A stretch of DNA of 64,000 nt from CAIZQW01 sp942493055. GTDB taxonomy: Bacteria; Verrucomicrobiota; Kiritimatiellia; RFP12; UBA1067. The position numbers and the translations under genes are program-made. The DNA lies in the NCBI GenBank assembly GCA_942493055.1, contig OW818680.1, positions 2,790,001-2,854,000 of the forward strand, in the 5' to 3' direction. Below the pieces are notes generated by a model that worked only from the letters and a program-made list of their open reading frames with translations, was not told where the DNA came from and made no database searches. This document shows positions 15,701 to 22,703 of the stretch, in pieces; position 1 is the stretch's first letter; every line of letters starts with the position of its first letter.

Positions 15701-18253
15701 GGTCACTTCAGAGGAGGGCGCGGAGGTGACGCTCCCAGTGCCGCTGCAGCCGAGCAAGGCGCGGCTGACCGTGTCGGACTCGACCACGCGCAACGGCGCA
15801 GTGGCGCGAATCACCACGCCAGAGGCAAGCGCATGCAGGCCGTAAGCCGGCGAAACAGCGCCCCAGGCTTCGGGCGAGCCAAACACTTCCAAAGGGAGTG
15901 CAGGCGTAATCGTGAAGGCCTGCTCGCCTGAGACTGGCCATTGCCCCTCGACACCTGCAACGGTTGTTGCTTGCAGCGAGTAATAGAGCGTCGTCCCCAA
16001 AGGCTGGGCCGGAATCTGTGCGACATAGCTGCTGGAGACCTCGCGCGACAGGACGTTCGTATGGACAACCTGCGGCGCCAGCGAGGTACGCCAGAGCAGG
16101 CGCGGCGAATCCGTGACATAGATACCCGCAGGCCCGATCTCCGCGGCGACGCGATACGCGGTTGCTTCAGGAGGCTGGTTGCCCAGGCCCTCGTGCCCGA
16201 AGGTCGGCGGATGGCGGAGCGCACGCGCGGCAAAGGGCGTGGCCGGGTCGCCGAAGAGCGAAATTTCATAATAGCACCAGCGGAAGACATCGCCAGCCTT
16301 GGGATTGACCAAGTGGCGCAACTGCTCCTTGGAGCGCATATTCGCAAGACTGAACTGATGCGCCTGGGAACTGAAGATGCCGTCCCAGAATTTACGCTGG
16401 AACCGCTGAGACGGGCCGTCAACGGTGTTCGCATATCCCCAGCCGAAGCGCGTATTCATGATGGCCGCAACCGCGCCATTCGTGGCCGTGACCAACTGTT
16501 CAGCAAAACAGTCGACGTAGTCATCGAAGCGCGCGACTTCACAGGCCTGTGAATAGACAAAATAGGGCAGACTGTTGGAAAGCGCGGCAATCGCCTGCTT
16601 GCCGGCTGTCGCACCGGCATTGATCTTAAAACAGGACCGCGGCGCACCATGGCCGAGGTGGTTGAAGACATGGATGTCCTGATTGAACAGGCCGATCATG
16701 TCTGTCCAGAGCCAGCTCAAGTCCGGGGTGTCATAGAGCGAGGTCTCGCTGTCAAAGAAAGATTCATACCCTGGATTCTCAATGCCGAGCGATGTAAAAC
16801 CCGCGTCCATTGCGCCAAGGCGGATCTGCTCCATGGCGCCTGTGGCATATTCCGCGTCGCCTCCGAAGCCAAGATACTCACCGACCGTCGCAGTCCGTGT
16901 CAGCGCGGATGGAGCCTGTACCTCGTACGTCAGCGTCTTGCGAATCATGCGGTTCAACTCACTCGTGTTTGCAACCGGGAAACGTCCGACATGCACTTCC
17001 GCAACGAGGTCAACATCGCCTCCGCCGATGCCGTCACCTATTTCACCATAGATCTTGTCCCCGTCATAATCAAAATCGCCGTCGAGACAGCCGTAATAGA
17101 GGCTGTCAGAAGGAATGGAGCCCACATTGGTGCTGAACGCGCAGTAGAGGTTGCGGGTCGGCACGAACTGTGCAATCCCCACCAGCAGCACATAGCGCGT
17201 CGACCATGTTTCGTAGGCATCGCAGATAAAATTGCGGATGCGCTCCGCATTGTCGCGCCCAGCGTAATTCGCATAGATCCACTCGGTCGTCACGACTGCG
17301 GAGGCGAGATTCATCATGTTGCGCGCCGCAACAAGCGCCGTGAGATTCCAAGGCGCAGGCGCATTGGTCAGCGCGCTCGGCGCAATAATAAGATGGTCAA
17401 CGGTCTGCGGCGTAAGCGCGGAGGAGAGGGCGACGGGATCGCCTGCGGCTAAAGGCGTAACCGTCGTCTCGCCAGGTGTCCCGCTCAGGGCAAGCGTAGC
17501 GGAGGCAGGTCTTCTGATCTTTTCCTTACGCCGCTTCATCGCATCCGGTGTGACAGGTTGCCAGGAGACCTCGACCAGCAATTCGCCATGCGCGAGGAGT
17601 TTGTTTTCAGAGGGGATGACTTGAACCGGATGCAACAGAAGGGTCAACTCTGACTGGCCGTTCCGATAATCGAGACGCTGCCGTTTCCCTTCATCTTGCT
17701 CAAATGCAGGAAATCGCGTACTGCGCTTGTAGAGGGCCTCGTCACGTCTTGTCGGCTTGATGTTTCGCGGATCAGCGCTGAGCGGAATCGCCTCCTGAGC
17801 ACAAGCGATCGGACGGGCAAGTTGCTGGACAGTCGTCTTTGCAGGAAGGATCCGGACCTCGCCGGGCTGATATCCAGCCGGAACCGGGACTGTCCAACCG
17901 CGCACAGGCAACTGCGGCGCGCCAGGCGTGCCGTCCTGCTCGCAACCCGGAAGATCAGCAACGATCCCCTCAACGGTCTCGACCAGGCGCGGCGCCTCAA
18001 AGGAGACAACCCAGCGGTTCGTGAGGCTTTGGGACACAGGTGCCCCACCCGCTGTCATGCACCATGACAGAGCGCCCACACAGACCAGCCATAGCCGGTA
18101 ACCGCGCTGGAATGATGGAATGATGGAATGGTGGAATACGGTAGACCCTCTGGGAGGGACGAGCGTCTGCTCGTCCTGGGCATGCAGACGCATGCCCCTC
18201 CCGGAGGCCATATTCCGATTTTCCATCATTCCAGTATTCCAATATTCCACCAT
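12773..18253 (-). CDS. Giant secreted C25 (gingipain-like) cysteine protease
   Basis: Up to 1826 residues. A hydrophobic export signal (LWLVCVGALSWCM) lies at about 53-67. A prodomain (about 70-280) leads into the C25 catalytic region, with DHLIIAP, VLLVGIAQFVPT and SDSLYYGCLDGDFDYDGD (a calcium-type acidic loop). NHLGHGAP carries the likely catalytic His535 and YSQACEVARFDDYV the likely nucleophile Cys571. Downstream are Ig-like segments, an Asp-rich calcium repeat (ADDDHDGFSTLQEYADRTDP, about 990) and a MAM/jelly-roll-like domain ending in GWYIDDIRVG. The C-terminal beta segment ends in W-x-x-V-type repeats (RRYTLLSTPSLTAPDWQPV) common in PVC secreted proteins. The first 50 codons are translated from a dispersed repeat (18110-18253) and no other start codon precedes the signal, so the true start is uncertain. 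A role in digesting extracellular protein is likely. Confidence 0.8.
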   Translation of the reverse strand: MVEYWNTGMMENRNMASGRGMRLHAQDEQTLVPPRGSTVFHHSIIPSFQRGYRLWLVCVGALSWCMTAGGAPVSQSLTNRWVVSFEAPRLVETVEGIVADLPGCEQDGTPGAPQLPVRGWTVPVPAGYQPGEVRILPAKTTVQQLARPIACAQEAIPLSADPRNIKPTRRDEALYKRSTRFPAFEQDEGKRQRLDYRNGQSELTLLLHPVQVIPSENKLLAHGELLVEVSWQPVTPDAMKRRKEKIRRPASATLALSGTPGETTVTPLAAGDPVALSSALTPQTVDHLIIAPSALTNAPAPWNLTALVAARNMMNLASAVVTTEWIYANYAGRDNAERIRNFICDAYETWSTRYVLLVGIAQFVPTRNLYCAFSTNVGSIPSDSLYYGCLDGDFDYDGDKIYGEIGDGIGGGDVDLVAEVHVGRFPVANTSELNRMIRKTLTYEVQAPSALTRTATVGEYLGFGGDAEYATGAMEQIRLGAMDAGFTSLGIENPGYESFFDSETSLYDTPDLSWLWTDMIGLFNQDIHVFNHLGHGAPRSCFKINAGATAGKQAIAALSNSLPYFVYSQACEVARFDDYVDCFAEQLVTATNGAVAAIMNTRFGWGYANTVDGPSQRFQRKFWDGIFSSQAHQFSLANMRSKEQLRHLVNPKAGDVFRWCYYEISLFGDPATPFAARALRHPPTFGHEGLGNQPPEATAYRVAAEIGPAGIYVTDSPRLLWRTSLAPQVVHTNVLSREVSSSYVAQIPAQPLGTTLYYSLQATTVAGVEGQWPVSGEQAFTITPALPLEVFGSPEAWGAVSPAYGLHALASGVVIRATAPLRVVESDTVSRALLGCSGTGSVTSAPSSEVTFEMGTASTLTWHWRTEHALVHTSNVVRALNTSLWVATDVVTNSLVAPETSAVPGKTYAFAGWYLDGQRQPAAPGAAINPIPAISMATPHVAYAHYVDSALDNGANGIPDWWEYRFFGTNNWSAVADDDHDGFSTLQEYADRTDPLNPASYPQPPFIVHTPLAATQVTPPPYAVEAEITDSNRVETALLIWRRNEGPWQTNTLLKVEGALYRAAIPLPGSPSDQFTYQIVARDPAGYEATHGPHTTGLFYAQLLAAPTSGCLTVFHRVAGESEDFLTLTNSGNVTLRWTLQPGTLESVDALTTAWETNTLGQSWFITDTRTASAPYAFHASLVSEGEYGSPPVRACLLSPLFYPAAGARLFFSHTINTELDSLKPGNAYDGGIVEVSTNNGVTFQQLDGPYTHHLSGWEYSPWTNNTPCFAGNGSAGWQGVSFDLSAFAGAAIRIRFQLGGDNNTDREGWYIDDIRVGPVASPDWPEWLACAATAGMIVPNRGMAVPVYTLAAASTNRQERLPLHILSNDPLAPNRYVDWAFKIRDNPRVEALAAFQTSTNGEGMVLLDAFVAETDREPLTLEVAYSADRGTTWSAPHLVYAESLFGSCVLNVASSRVEQVATQWVDAPVTNRVSLFWSTQPHLPQFPKLVTNMLMRVFASSPYFSAPEARTPAFLVDNESPSAPMALASTSHVLGIWSGSSLLNMQWTASSDGAGAGGILYRRRATTATNDLLGALERLPGATAQLLAPDGSNIWVEVQAVDRVGNASGIVRAGPYRVDTIPPSAANAFIHVRRSAFGAYAVGVNLTAEWGGFTDTLSGIAGYYIFPQAGNSFAEPLFSVSTQGVFTVAAVAATNHVPVFAIDRVGNVSAVVSDGVWVLDPAADIDGDRFTAADEEVAGTVATDGASRFRFGLAGMQPATNGVTLQVWWDSLTGRRYTLLSTPSLTAPDWQPVAGIRDVPGIGRVVTNALFFAEPVFLRLSVIVP

Positions 18254-18262
18254 TCCATTATT
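18110..18262. repeat. Three-way-junction repeat at the 5' end of the C25 protease gene
   Basis: The core at 18147-18208 has an outer stem CTCTGGGAGGG with CCTCCCGGAG. It encloses ACGAGC-gtct-GCTCGT and GGGCATG-cagacg-CATGCCC. GGAATGATGG words on the left are mirrored by CCATCATTCC words on the right. The element is related to those at 463-512 and 61200-61306. It lies inside the open frame of the protease. Confidence 0.8.
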
Positions 18263-18270
18263 CCTCTTCC

Positions 18271-19029
18271 TTACCAGAACCCATACTGTCCCGAGCCAAT
18301 CACATACAGGCCGAGGAGCAAATTAGTGACCACATGCGCAATAGCCGCACTCCAGATCGTGCCTGTGCGCACCGTGAGCCAACCATAGACCACGCCTGCG
18401 AAAATCCCAGCCAGCCACCGGTCATGTTCAAGCCCGAAGACCACCGCGACTGTCCAGAAGGCCTGCTTATCCAGGAGGGAGAGCGGAAGCGTCCAGAACT
18501 GCCCCTGACGCAGCCAGCGATAGAAGAAGCCACGAAAGAAGAACTCCTCGATAATGGCAATGACACACGCGGAACCGACGAGCTTCATGAGGGTCAGCGG
18601 CCAGCCTGCCTCGGAAGGCGAGAAGGCGAGAGAGGCATGGCCCGGGGGGAGCGCAGGGAAGAAATCAGGATGATAATAACTGGGCAAGTCGCCCGGCATC
18701 ATGATACACCATTTGTTATAAAAGAGCTGTGCAGCGGGCAGCATGCGTCCGAAGCCAGGCGTCTCCGGCAGCACCCAGGCCAGGGTCACGACCACGCCTG
18801 CAACAATCGCCAAGGGCAAATTCGCAAGCGAAAAAGCCGAATAGGTTTTCCACGGCTTCAGCCAGAGAAAGAGCGCTGCGCAGGCCACGGATTTCAGGGC
18901 ATAACTCCAGGGATAGAACATGCGCGGACACCTGCCGAACATCTCCAGCCCTTGCAGCACGAAGATGACGCCGATCCAAAGCACAAACGGCGCCACGTGC
19001 CCAGCCACTATTTTATGATCTGATTGCAT
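18271..19029 (-). CDS. CPBP-family intramembrane metalloprotease
   Basis: A 252-residue membrane protein with seven or eight hydrophobic segments. It has the CPBP (CAAX protease and bacteriocin-processing) signature: motif 1 EEFFFRGFFYRWL, motif 2 FGLEHDRW and motif 3 IAHVVTNLL. The Glu-Glu, His and His/Asn residues expected to bind the catalytic zinc are all present. The layout, with an early YALKSVACAALFLWL segment, resembles the CAAX protease-related proteins found with PEP-CTERM/exosortase systems, but no PEP-CTERM protein or exosortase is visible here. The start at 19029 (an ATG) was preferred over a TTG at 19065. It lies 17 bases upstream of the giant protease frame on the same strand, so the two may be co-transcribed and one could help process the other. 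Confidence 0.8.
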   Translation of the reverse strand: MQSDHKIVAGHVAPFVLWIGVIFVLQGLEMFGRCPRMFYPWSYALKSVACAALFLWLKPWKTYSAFSLANLPLAIVAGVVVTLAWVLPETPGFGRMLPAAQLFYNKWCIMMPGDLPSYYHPDFFPALPPGHASLAFSPSEAGWPLTLMKLVGSACVIAIIEEFFFRGFFYRWLRQGQFWTLPLSLLDKQAFWTVAVVFGLEHDRWLAGIFAGVVYGWLTVRTGTIWSAAIAHVVTNLLLGLYVIGSGQYGFW

Positions 19030-19106
19030 ACCCCTAACGATAGCACTTCCACGTGGCAGACTCAAGCCTAGAGGTTAGCGAGAGGATACTTGAAACTGGG
19101 CGCCCT

Positions 19107-19937
19107 TCAGAAAGTGCCATTCTCGAAGCCGGGGCGGCAGAAGCTCTTTGCGGTCGGGATCTCCGCATGGATGCCGTTCCGGATGCGGCCCAGGGTCACC
19201 AGCATGGACAAGATCGCATCCTCCTGTCTGGGCAAGTGTTCGCGCAGGAACAGCCAGGCGGAGATCGAGCGTTCCACGGCGACCAAGACCACCTTGCCTG
19301 AGCCATTGGCATCAAACCGGCTTGATTCTGCAAGGATGCCGCGCTCCCGGGCCTTCATCTCAAAATGGCTACGCAGCGCCCGGCTGACCTTCGGAGCGAG
19401 AAAGGTATGATACCAGGTGATCACCTCGAGCATATCCCCCACGCTGCGGGCCAGTTCCTCATAATCGCAATCAGGGTCCGGTGTTTTCGCGGCCTCGACC
19501 CACTCCTGGGCGAGCGCCTTCAGGTCCGCATCCGAGTCTTTCAGCCACGTTTGGACACACTTCATATACTCCATGGCCATTCGGGAGAGCGGGTGCTGGC
19601 GGACCTGCTGTCCAAGCGCCTCCTCCTTGCGCATGTATTCATCCATCTCCGCCGCATCCTCTTCCTCGTGCAGAAAAGCGTTAGCATCCAAACCATCATC
19701 ATCCTGCCAACCCGTTTGCAGCCACCCCTGTTCAGCCTGCATGATTGAGGCCTGATTCAACTTATCGGCAAGGTTGTTCCAGAAGGTCATGTTGGTGGCA
19801 TCGTCCCGGTCCGGCTTCCGCTCCGCCTCCATCTCCTTGCCCATCGAAAACGTCCGACACTGGCGCGTAAACGCACAGCGTTCACACCAATAATCACAGT
19901 AATTGTAAATACCCAAAATAAACCGTTCTTTGCCCAT
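19107..19937 (-). CDS. Uncharacterised protein with N-terminal Cys cluster
   Basis: A 276-residue protein with no assigned function. The N-terminus holds YNYCDYWCERCAFTRQC, that is Cys at about 14, 18, 21 and 27 (C-x3-C-x2-C-x5-C). This spacing could bind zinc or an iron-sulfur cluster. I recall similar N-termini in uncharacterised proteins of Bacteroidetes and PVC bacteria. The remainder is acidic and helical (about 60-200) with a LLEVITWYHTFLAPKVSRAL-like segment, no signal peptide and no membrane segment, so the protein is probably cytoplasmic. AAGGAAAC eight bases upstream supports the start. An AGCCGAT/ATCGGCT hairpin lies just upstream at 19952-19975. Confidence 0.6.
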   Translation of the reverse strand: MGKERFILGIYNYCDYWCERCAFTRQCRTFSMGKEMEAERKPDRDDATNMTFWNNLADKLNQASIMQAEQGWLQTGWQDDDGLDANAFLHEEEDAAEMDEYMRKEEALGQQVRQHPLSRMAMEYMKCVQTWLKDSDADLKALAQEWVEAAKTPDPDCDYEELARSVGDMLEVITWYHTFLAPKVSRALRSHFEMKARERGILAESSRFDANGSGKVVLVAVERSISAWLFLREHLPRQEDAILSMLVTLGRIRNGIHAEIPTAKSFCRPGFENGTF

Positions 19938-20107
19938 CTGTTTCCTTTCCTAGCCGATATCATTAAACATCGGCTCTTCTTAATTAGTTGACGACCCTAA
20001 ACAAAATACCTTTTCTTTAAGATTAGCATAATTACGTTTTTCAGATCAATCTCGGTTTCTTCTCTATTTTTTTTCATTGCGACAGCACAGAGCGCCCCTG
20101 TATCATA
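19938..20107. other. Divergent intergenic region ahead of the double winged-helix regulator
   Basis: An A+T-rich stretch between two divergent genes. It contains a seven-bp stem (AGCCGAT 19952-19958, ATCGGCT 19969-19975), which lies in the leader of the minus-strand gene, and the likely promoter of the plus-strand regulator: TTGCGA at 20077-20082, an 18-base spacer and TATCAT at 20101-20106. Confidence 0.5.
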
Positions 20108-20133
20108 CTCTCAAAGTTTATAAACTATGATAG
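20108..20133. promoter_or_regulatory. Degenerate operator copy at the regulator's own promoter
   Basis: This 26-bp palindrome has the same centre (AGTTTA|TAAACT) as the four perfect copies at 20722-21151 and differs from them at three positions. It begins one base after the predicted -10 box (20101-20106) and ends 10 bases before the ATG at 20144, so a bound dimer would cover the transcription start. This is the expected geometry for autorepression. Confidence 0.7.
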
Positions 20134-20143
20134 GGTCGTTAAA

Positions 20144-20716
20144 ATGAGTGAACTACTAGAACCAACCGTGTGGAGAAGTTGCCGGGCATTAGCCAATCGC
20201 ACCCGGCTGTCATTATTGAAAGCGATGATCGACGAACCGCCTCTGTGCGTCCAGACACTGGCGGAACGCTGCAAACTGAAGAAGAGCGTGTGCAGCCAGT
20301 ACCTACGCATCCTGAACGCACGCGGATTTTTACAGGCGAGCCGCCGCGGGCGATGGGTTGATTACTCCCTGGGGGCGAACCCCAGCGTCAAACACGCAGA
20401 CGACCTCCTGAAGGCCGTCGTCAGAGCACTAAGGAGCTGTGCAAGCGTCAAAGAATATGCGACCGTATTAAAAGACCTGACGATCTTCACCTGCCCCAAG
20501 CGGATTTTAATAGTACGTGCCATCCAAGCCAATCCAGATCATTCACCCGCTGAATTGTCCGCGCTATGTCGCATGCCCTACCAAACCCTCCATCGGCAAC
20601 TGAAGAAACTCGAACGTCGGGCCGTGATCACCTTGGACGAATCAATCGTTGCCTTATCCAGCCCCACGCGTCCTTTAGCTAAAGCACTGCTCAAACTCGT
20701 CTTAGAAAAGAGTTAG
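20144..20716 (+). CDS. Double winged-helix (ArsR-like) transcriptional regulator
   Basis: A 190-residue DNA-binding protein. Residues 8-85 form an ArsR-type winged helix: WRSCRALANRTRLSLLKAMI, then LAERCKLKKSVCSQYLRILNARGFL as helix-turn-helix, and RRGRWVDYSLG as the wing. Residues 110-188 look like a second winged helix (CPKRILIVRAI, SPAELSALCRMPYQTLHRQLKKLERRAVITL). Two fused wHTH units in one short chain are unusual for ArsR proteins, which are about 100 residues with one domain. Cys residues are present (C38-type LCVQ, KSVC, CASV, CPKR), but no classical metal-binding C-x-C pair is seen. A weakened copy of a 26-bp palindrome sits on its own promoter and four perfect copies lie directly behind it, so it probably binds that palindrome and represses itself. 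The first ATG was taken; no strong Shine-Dalgarno is visible. Confidence 0.75.
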   Translation: MSELLEPTVWRSCRALANRTRLSLLKAMIDEPPLCVQTLAERCKLKKSVCSQYLRILNARGFLQASRRGRWVDYSLGANPSVKHADDLLKAVVRALRSCASVKEYATVLKDLTIFTCPKRILIVRAIQANPDHSPAELSALCRMPYQTLHRQLKKLERRAVITLDESIVALSSPTRPLAKALLKLVLEKS

Positions 20717-21193
20717 CTCCCCTATCACAGTTTATAAACTGTGATAGCGTCACTTCGTGAATTATTACCGAAGTCATTGTGCGTCCAATTGTTGCTTACA
20801 GCCTTTATTTACAAGGGTCTTGCATCATCCGTGCAAGCCAATGCAAACATCTGACGTTATCACAGTTTATAAACTGTGATAGAGCAGTATGCTGAATTTC
20901 ATCTTTGAATAACGAGAGCATATTTTCATGAAAGGCTCGTGTTTATTGGGATTTCCCGTCATTTAGCGAGGTCAATATATCCATACCCTTCTATCACAGT
21001 TTATAAACTGTGATAGTGTCGCTCCTCACCCGACAACTGCCAAGAGGGCAAAAACATCGAGCAATAGAAGGGGTCATATTGCCCTTCGGGGTGACACATA
21101 GACGGAGTTGCCAAAGCGGGGTAAGCTATCACAGTTTATAAACTGTGATAGGATAACTTGCTGGTCATTTCATTTCTGTCTGCAAGGCAAACG
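20717..21193. repeat. Array of four identical 26-bp palindromes with unique 108-110-base spacers
   Basis: Perfect palindromes with half-site CTATCACAGTTTA occur at 20722-20747, 20991-21016 and 21126-21151. The copy at 20857-20882 is identical except for its first base. Centre-to-centre distances are 135, 134 and 135 bases. The three spacers share no visible similarity, and each can form a short hairpin (CTTGCA/TGCAAG at 20818-20836; TTTCATGAAA at about 20924; CCC-TTCG-GGG at about 21090). The array lies between converging genes, so it is not an ordinary promoter region. As RNA, each repeat could form an 11-bp stem with a UAUA loop. No coding sequence is supported in the stretch. Confidence 0.9.
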
Positions 21194-22000
21194 TCATTTT
21201 ATATTACACTGTTGGATTTTGGCGAAGACCTCTTCACCTGAAACAGGGTTGACTCCTCCTGAACGAAGTTCTGCAAGTCTTGCTTTTGCGATATAAGCCA
21301 TTTCCCGATCAATCTCCTGCTCGGGTGGGTTCAAACTTAGCCGCTCTTGCTGCTCTTTTAGTCTCCATCGAATACTGTTGGCGAGCAACAACAGGCCACA
21401 GCCCAGAGCGCAGCAGACCGTGAAGGTGCACATCAGAAAGACAAATAACTGATACATCGTATGCATGATGTGAAAAGCTTGCACCTCACCCGCTGTCAAA
21501 ACTTTTCCAACATTTTTTGCAACCGACTGATCGCATTTGTTGAAAAGGATAAAGAATGTCGGGGTTGCCAGGGCTACTGCAAAGGCCGACCATCCGACCA
21601 ATGCACCTCCTAAAACAAAGCACACGGATCTCAGACTGTTATAGTAACTTGGAAGGACGATGCCCGGCAGAGGCTCCAAATCTGCATATTGTTTCTTGCC
21701 TTGAAGATCATATTGGATGTGTTGACCGAAATAAAGCCACGTCGGAAGACAAAACGAGAAGAGAGGGAATAGCGCTGCCCATGCTACAGGATAAGCGCCT
21801 CGATATCGATACTTCCAGTGCCAAAGCGAAAAAACTGCCAGATAGAGATTTGGAAAATACATTCCCAATATAATCACTGGCAATGTCCAAACAGGCGGCT
21901 CCCATTTGCTCTCCTTCCATGCAATGCCTGCAATCACGCTGGCAACAGAAAGCCAGAACATGACAGGTGTGAGCCGCCACCATATTGATTTCTTATTCAT
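21194..22000 (-). CDS. Uncharacterised membrane protein with cytoplasmic C-terminal tail
   Basis: A 268-residue protein with about five hydrophobic segments (near residues 9-27, 37-58, 68-90, 122-147 and 177-205) and a charged C-terminal tail of about 55 residues. The tail (AKARLAELRSGGVNPVSGEEVFAKI) resembles the short helix-loop-helix seen at the end of some addiction-module antitoxins, but this is only a pattern match. No family is recognised. The start at 22000 was chosen because the ATG there follows one base after the stop of the upstream gene (TAACATG); a TTG at 22012 is open. Its 3' end faces the palindrome array. It forms an A+T-richer group with the next two genes. Confidence 0.55.
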   Translation of the reverse strand: MNKKSIWWRLTPVMFWLSVASVIAGIAWKESKWEPPVWTLPVIILGMYFPNLYLAVFSLWHWKYRYRGAYPVAWAALFPLFSFCLPTWLYFGQHIQYDLQGKKQYADLEPLPGIVLPSYYNSLRSVCFVLGGALVGWSAFAVALATPTFFILFNKCDQSVAKNVGKVLTAGEVQAFHIMHTMYQLFVFLMCTFTVCCALGCGLLLLANSIRWRLKEQQERLSLNPPEQEIDREMAYIAKARLAELRSGGVNPVSGEEVFAKIQQCNIK

Positions 22001-22001
22001 G

Positions 22002-22319
22002 TTAATGTCCAAATGCGCCGATTGTTCCTTCTGTCAGTAACAGATAGATTGCTGTGACACCTCGATAAACCAAGGGTATCCACAAGAAAGAGGTCATCAA
22101 CAAACTTGCCGTGATTAGACAGTCAGAATAGAAGCGCTGTTTTCTGACGGCAATAACTGTATGGATGATCAATACTAAATCTAAGGCCAATGCGCCTTCA
22201 ATAAAACGAGCCGTCCATGCACCCCAATAACATTTGCACCTTATACACAGAGACAATTGAAGAATAATGCCTACAAGCACACAAATGAAGAAAATGGTTA
22301 GTTTTATGTCTTTATTCAT
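22002..22319 (-). CDS. Small uncharacterised membrane protein
   Basis: 105 residues with three predicted membrane helices (about 7-26, 40-58 and 70-95), a Cys-rich short loop (CIRCKCYWG) after the first helix and basic residues between helices. No family is recognised. It is followed after one base by the next membrane-protein gene and preceded by another 15 bases upstream, so the three look translationally coupled. Function is unknown; a membrane complex or a stress/toxin-type role are both possible. Confidence 0.55.
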   Translation of the reverse strand: MNKDIKLTIFFICVLVGIILQLSLCIRCKCYWGAWTARFIEGALALDLVLIIHTVIAVRKQRFYSDCLITASLLMTSFLWIPLVYRGVTAIYLLLTEGTIGAFGH

Positions 22320-22334
22320 AATCAGTTTTTGTCT

Positions 22335-22673
22335 TCATCTCTTGATGAATGAAACAACTGTAACTCCGATGTATGCGAGAACCCCTACATGAATGAGCAT
22401 CGTGGCAATGCCTATTCGGGTGTACAGTAATCGACGCCAACGGAAAGCAATAATGACCACCATAACTAGACTTGTAAGCCAAGATAGCAGGCTACCCAGC
22501 CACATGGGGCACGCGATTAATAGACCGAATCCAGCATAACCTGAATCTGCAGGTTCTCCCCAGAAAAAGATAAGTACACGGAGGAGCTGCAACGGCATGA
22601 TGCCGAGCGCTATGCTTAAAAGCGCAAGCCAAAAGGCTACGATGCTTAGACGCTGTTCTTTCTTATCTATCAT
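22335..22673 (-). CDS. Small uncharacterised membrane protein
   Basis: 112 residues with a short charged N-terminus (MIDKKEQR) and three or four hydrophobic helices (about 10-32, 44-72 and 85-108). A Lys-Arg pair ends the protein. No family is recognised. It begins 30 bases after the stop of the sulfatase gene and precedes two further membrane-protein genes with gaps of 15 and 1 bases, which argues for a single transcript. Base composition is more A+T-rich than the neighbouring sulfatase. Confidence 0.5.
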   Translation of the reverse strand: MIDKKEQRLSIVAFWLALLSIALGIMPLQLLRVLIFFWGEPADSGYAGFGLLIACPMWLGSLLSWLTSLVMVVIIAFRWRRLLYTRIGIATMLIHVGVLAYIGVTVVSFIKR

Positions 22674-22703
22674 CTTTGCCTATTTCTGGTTCTCAAGTTT
22701 CAC

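Noticed and set aside
18271..19029. Exosortase/PEP-CTERM processing locus
   Set aside because: The CPBP protease resembles proteins of such loci, but no exosortase and no PEP-CTERM tail is visible in the window.
20722..21151. CRISPR array
   Set aside because: Repeats are perfect palindromes of 26 bp, spacers are 108-110 bases (far beyond CRISPR), there are only four repeats, no leader, and no cas gene in the window.
21108..21296. 62-residue plus-strand frame crossing the last palindrome
   Set aside because: It runs through the palindrome and antisense to the end of the membrane-protein gene, with no ribosome site.
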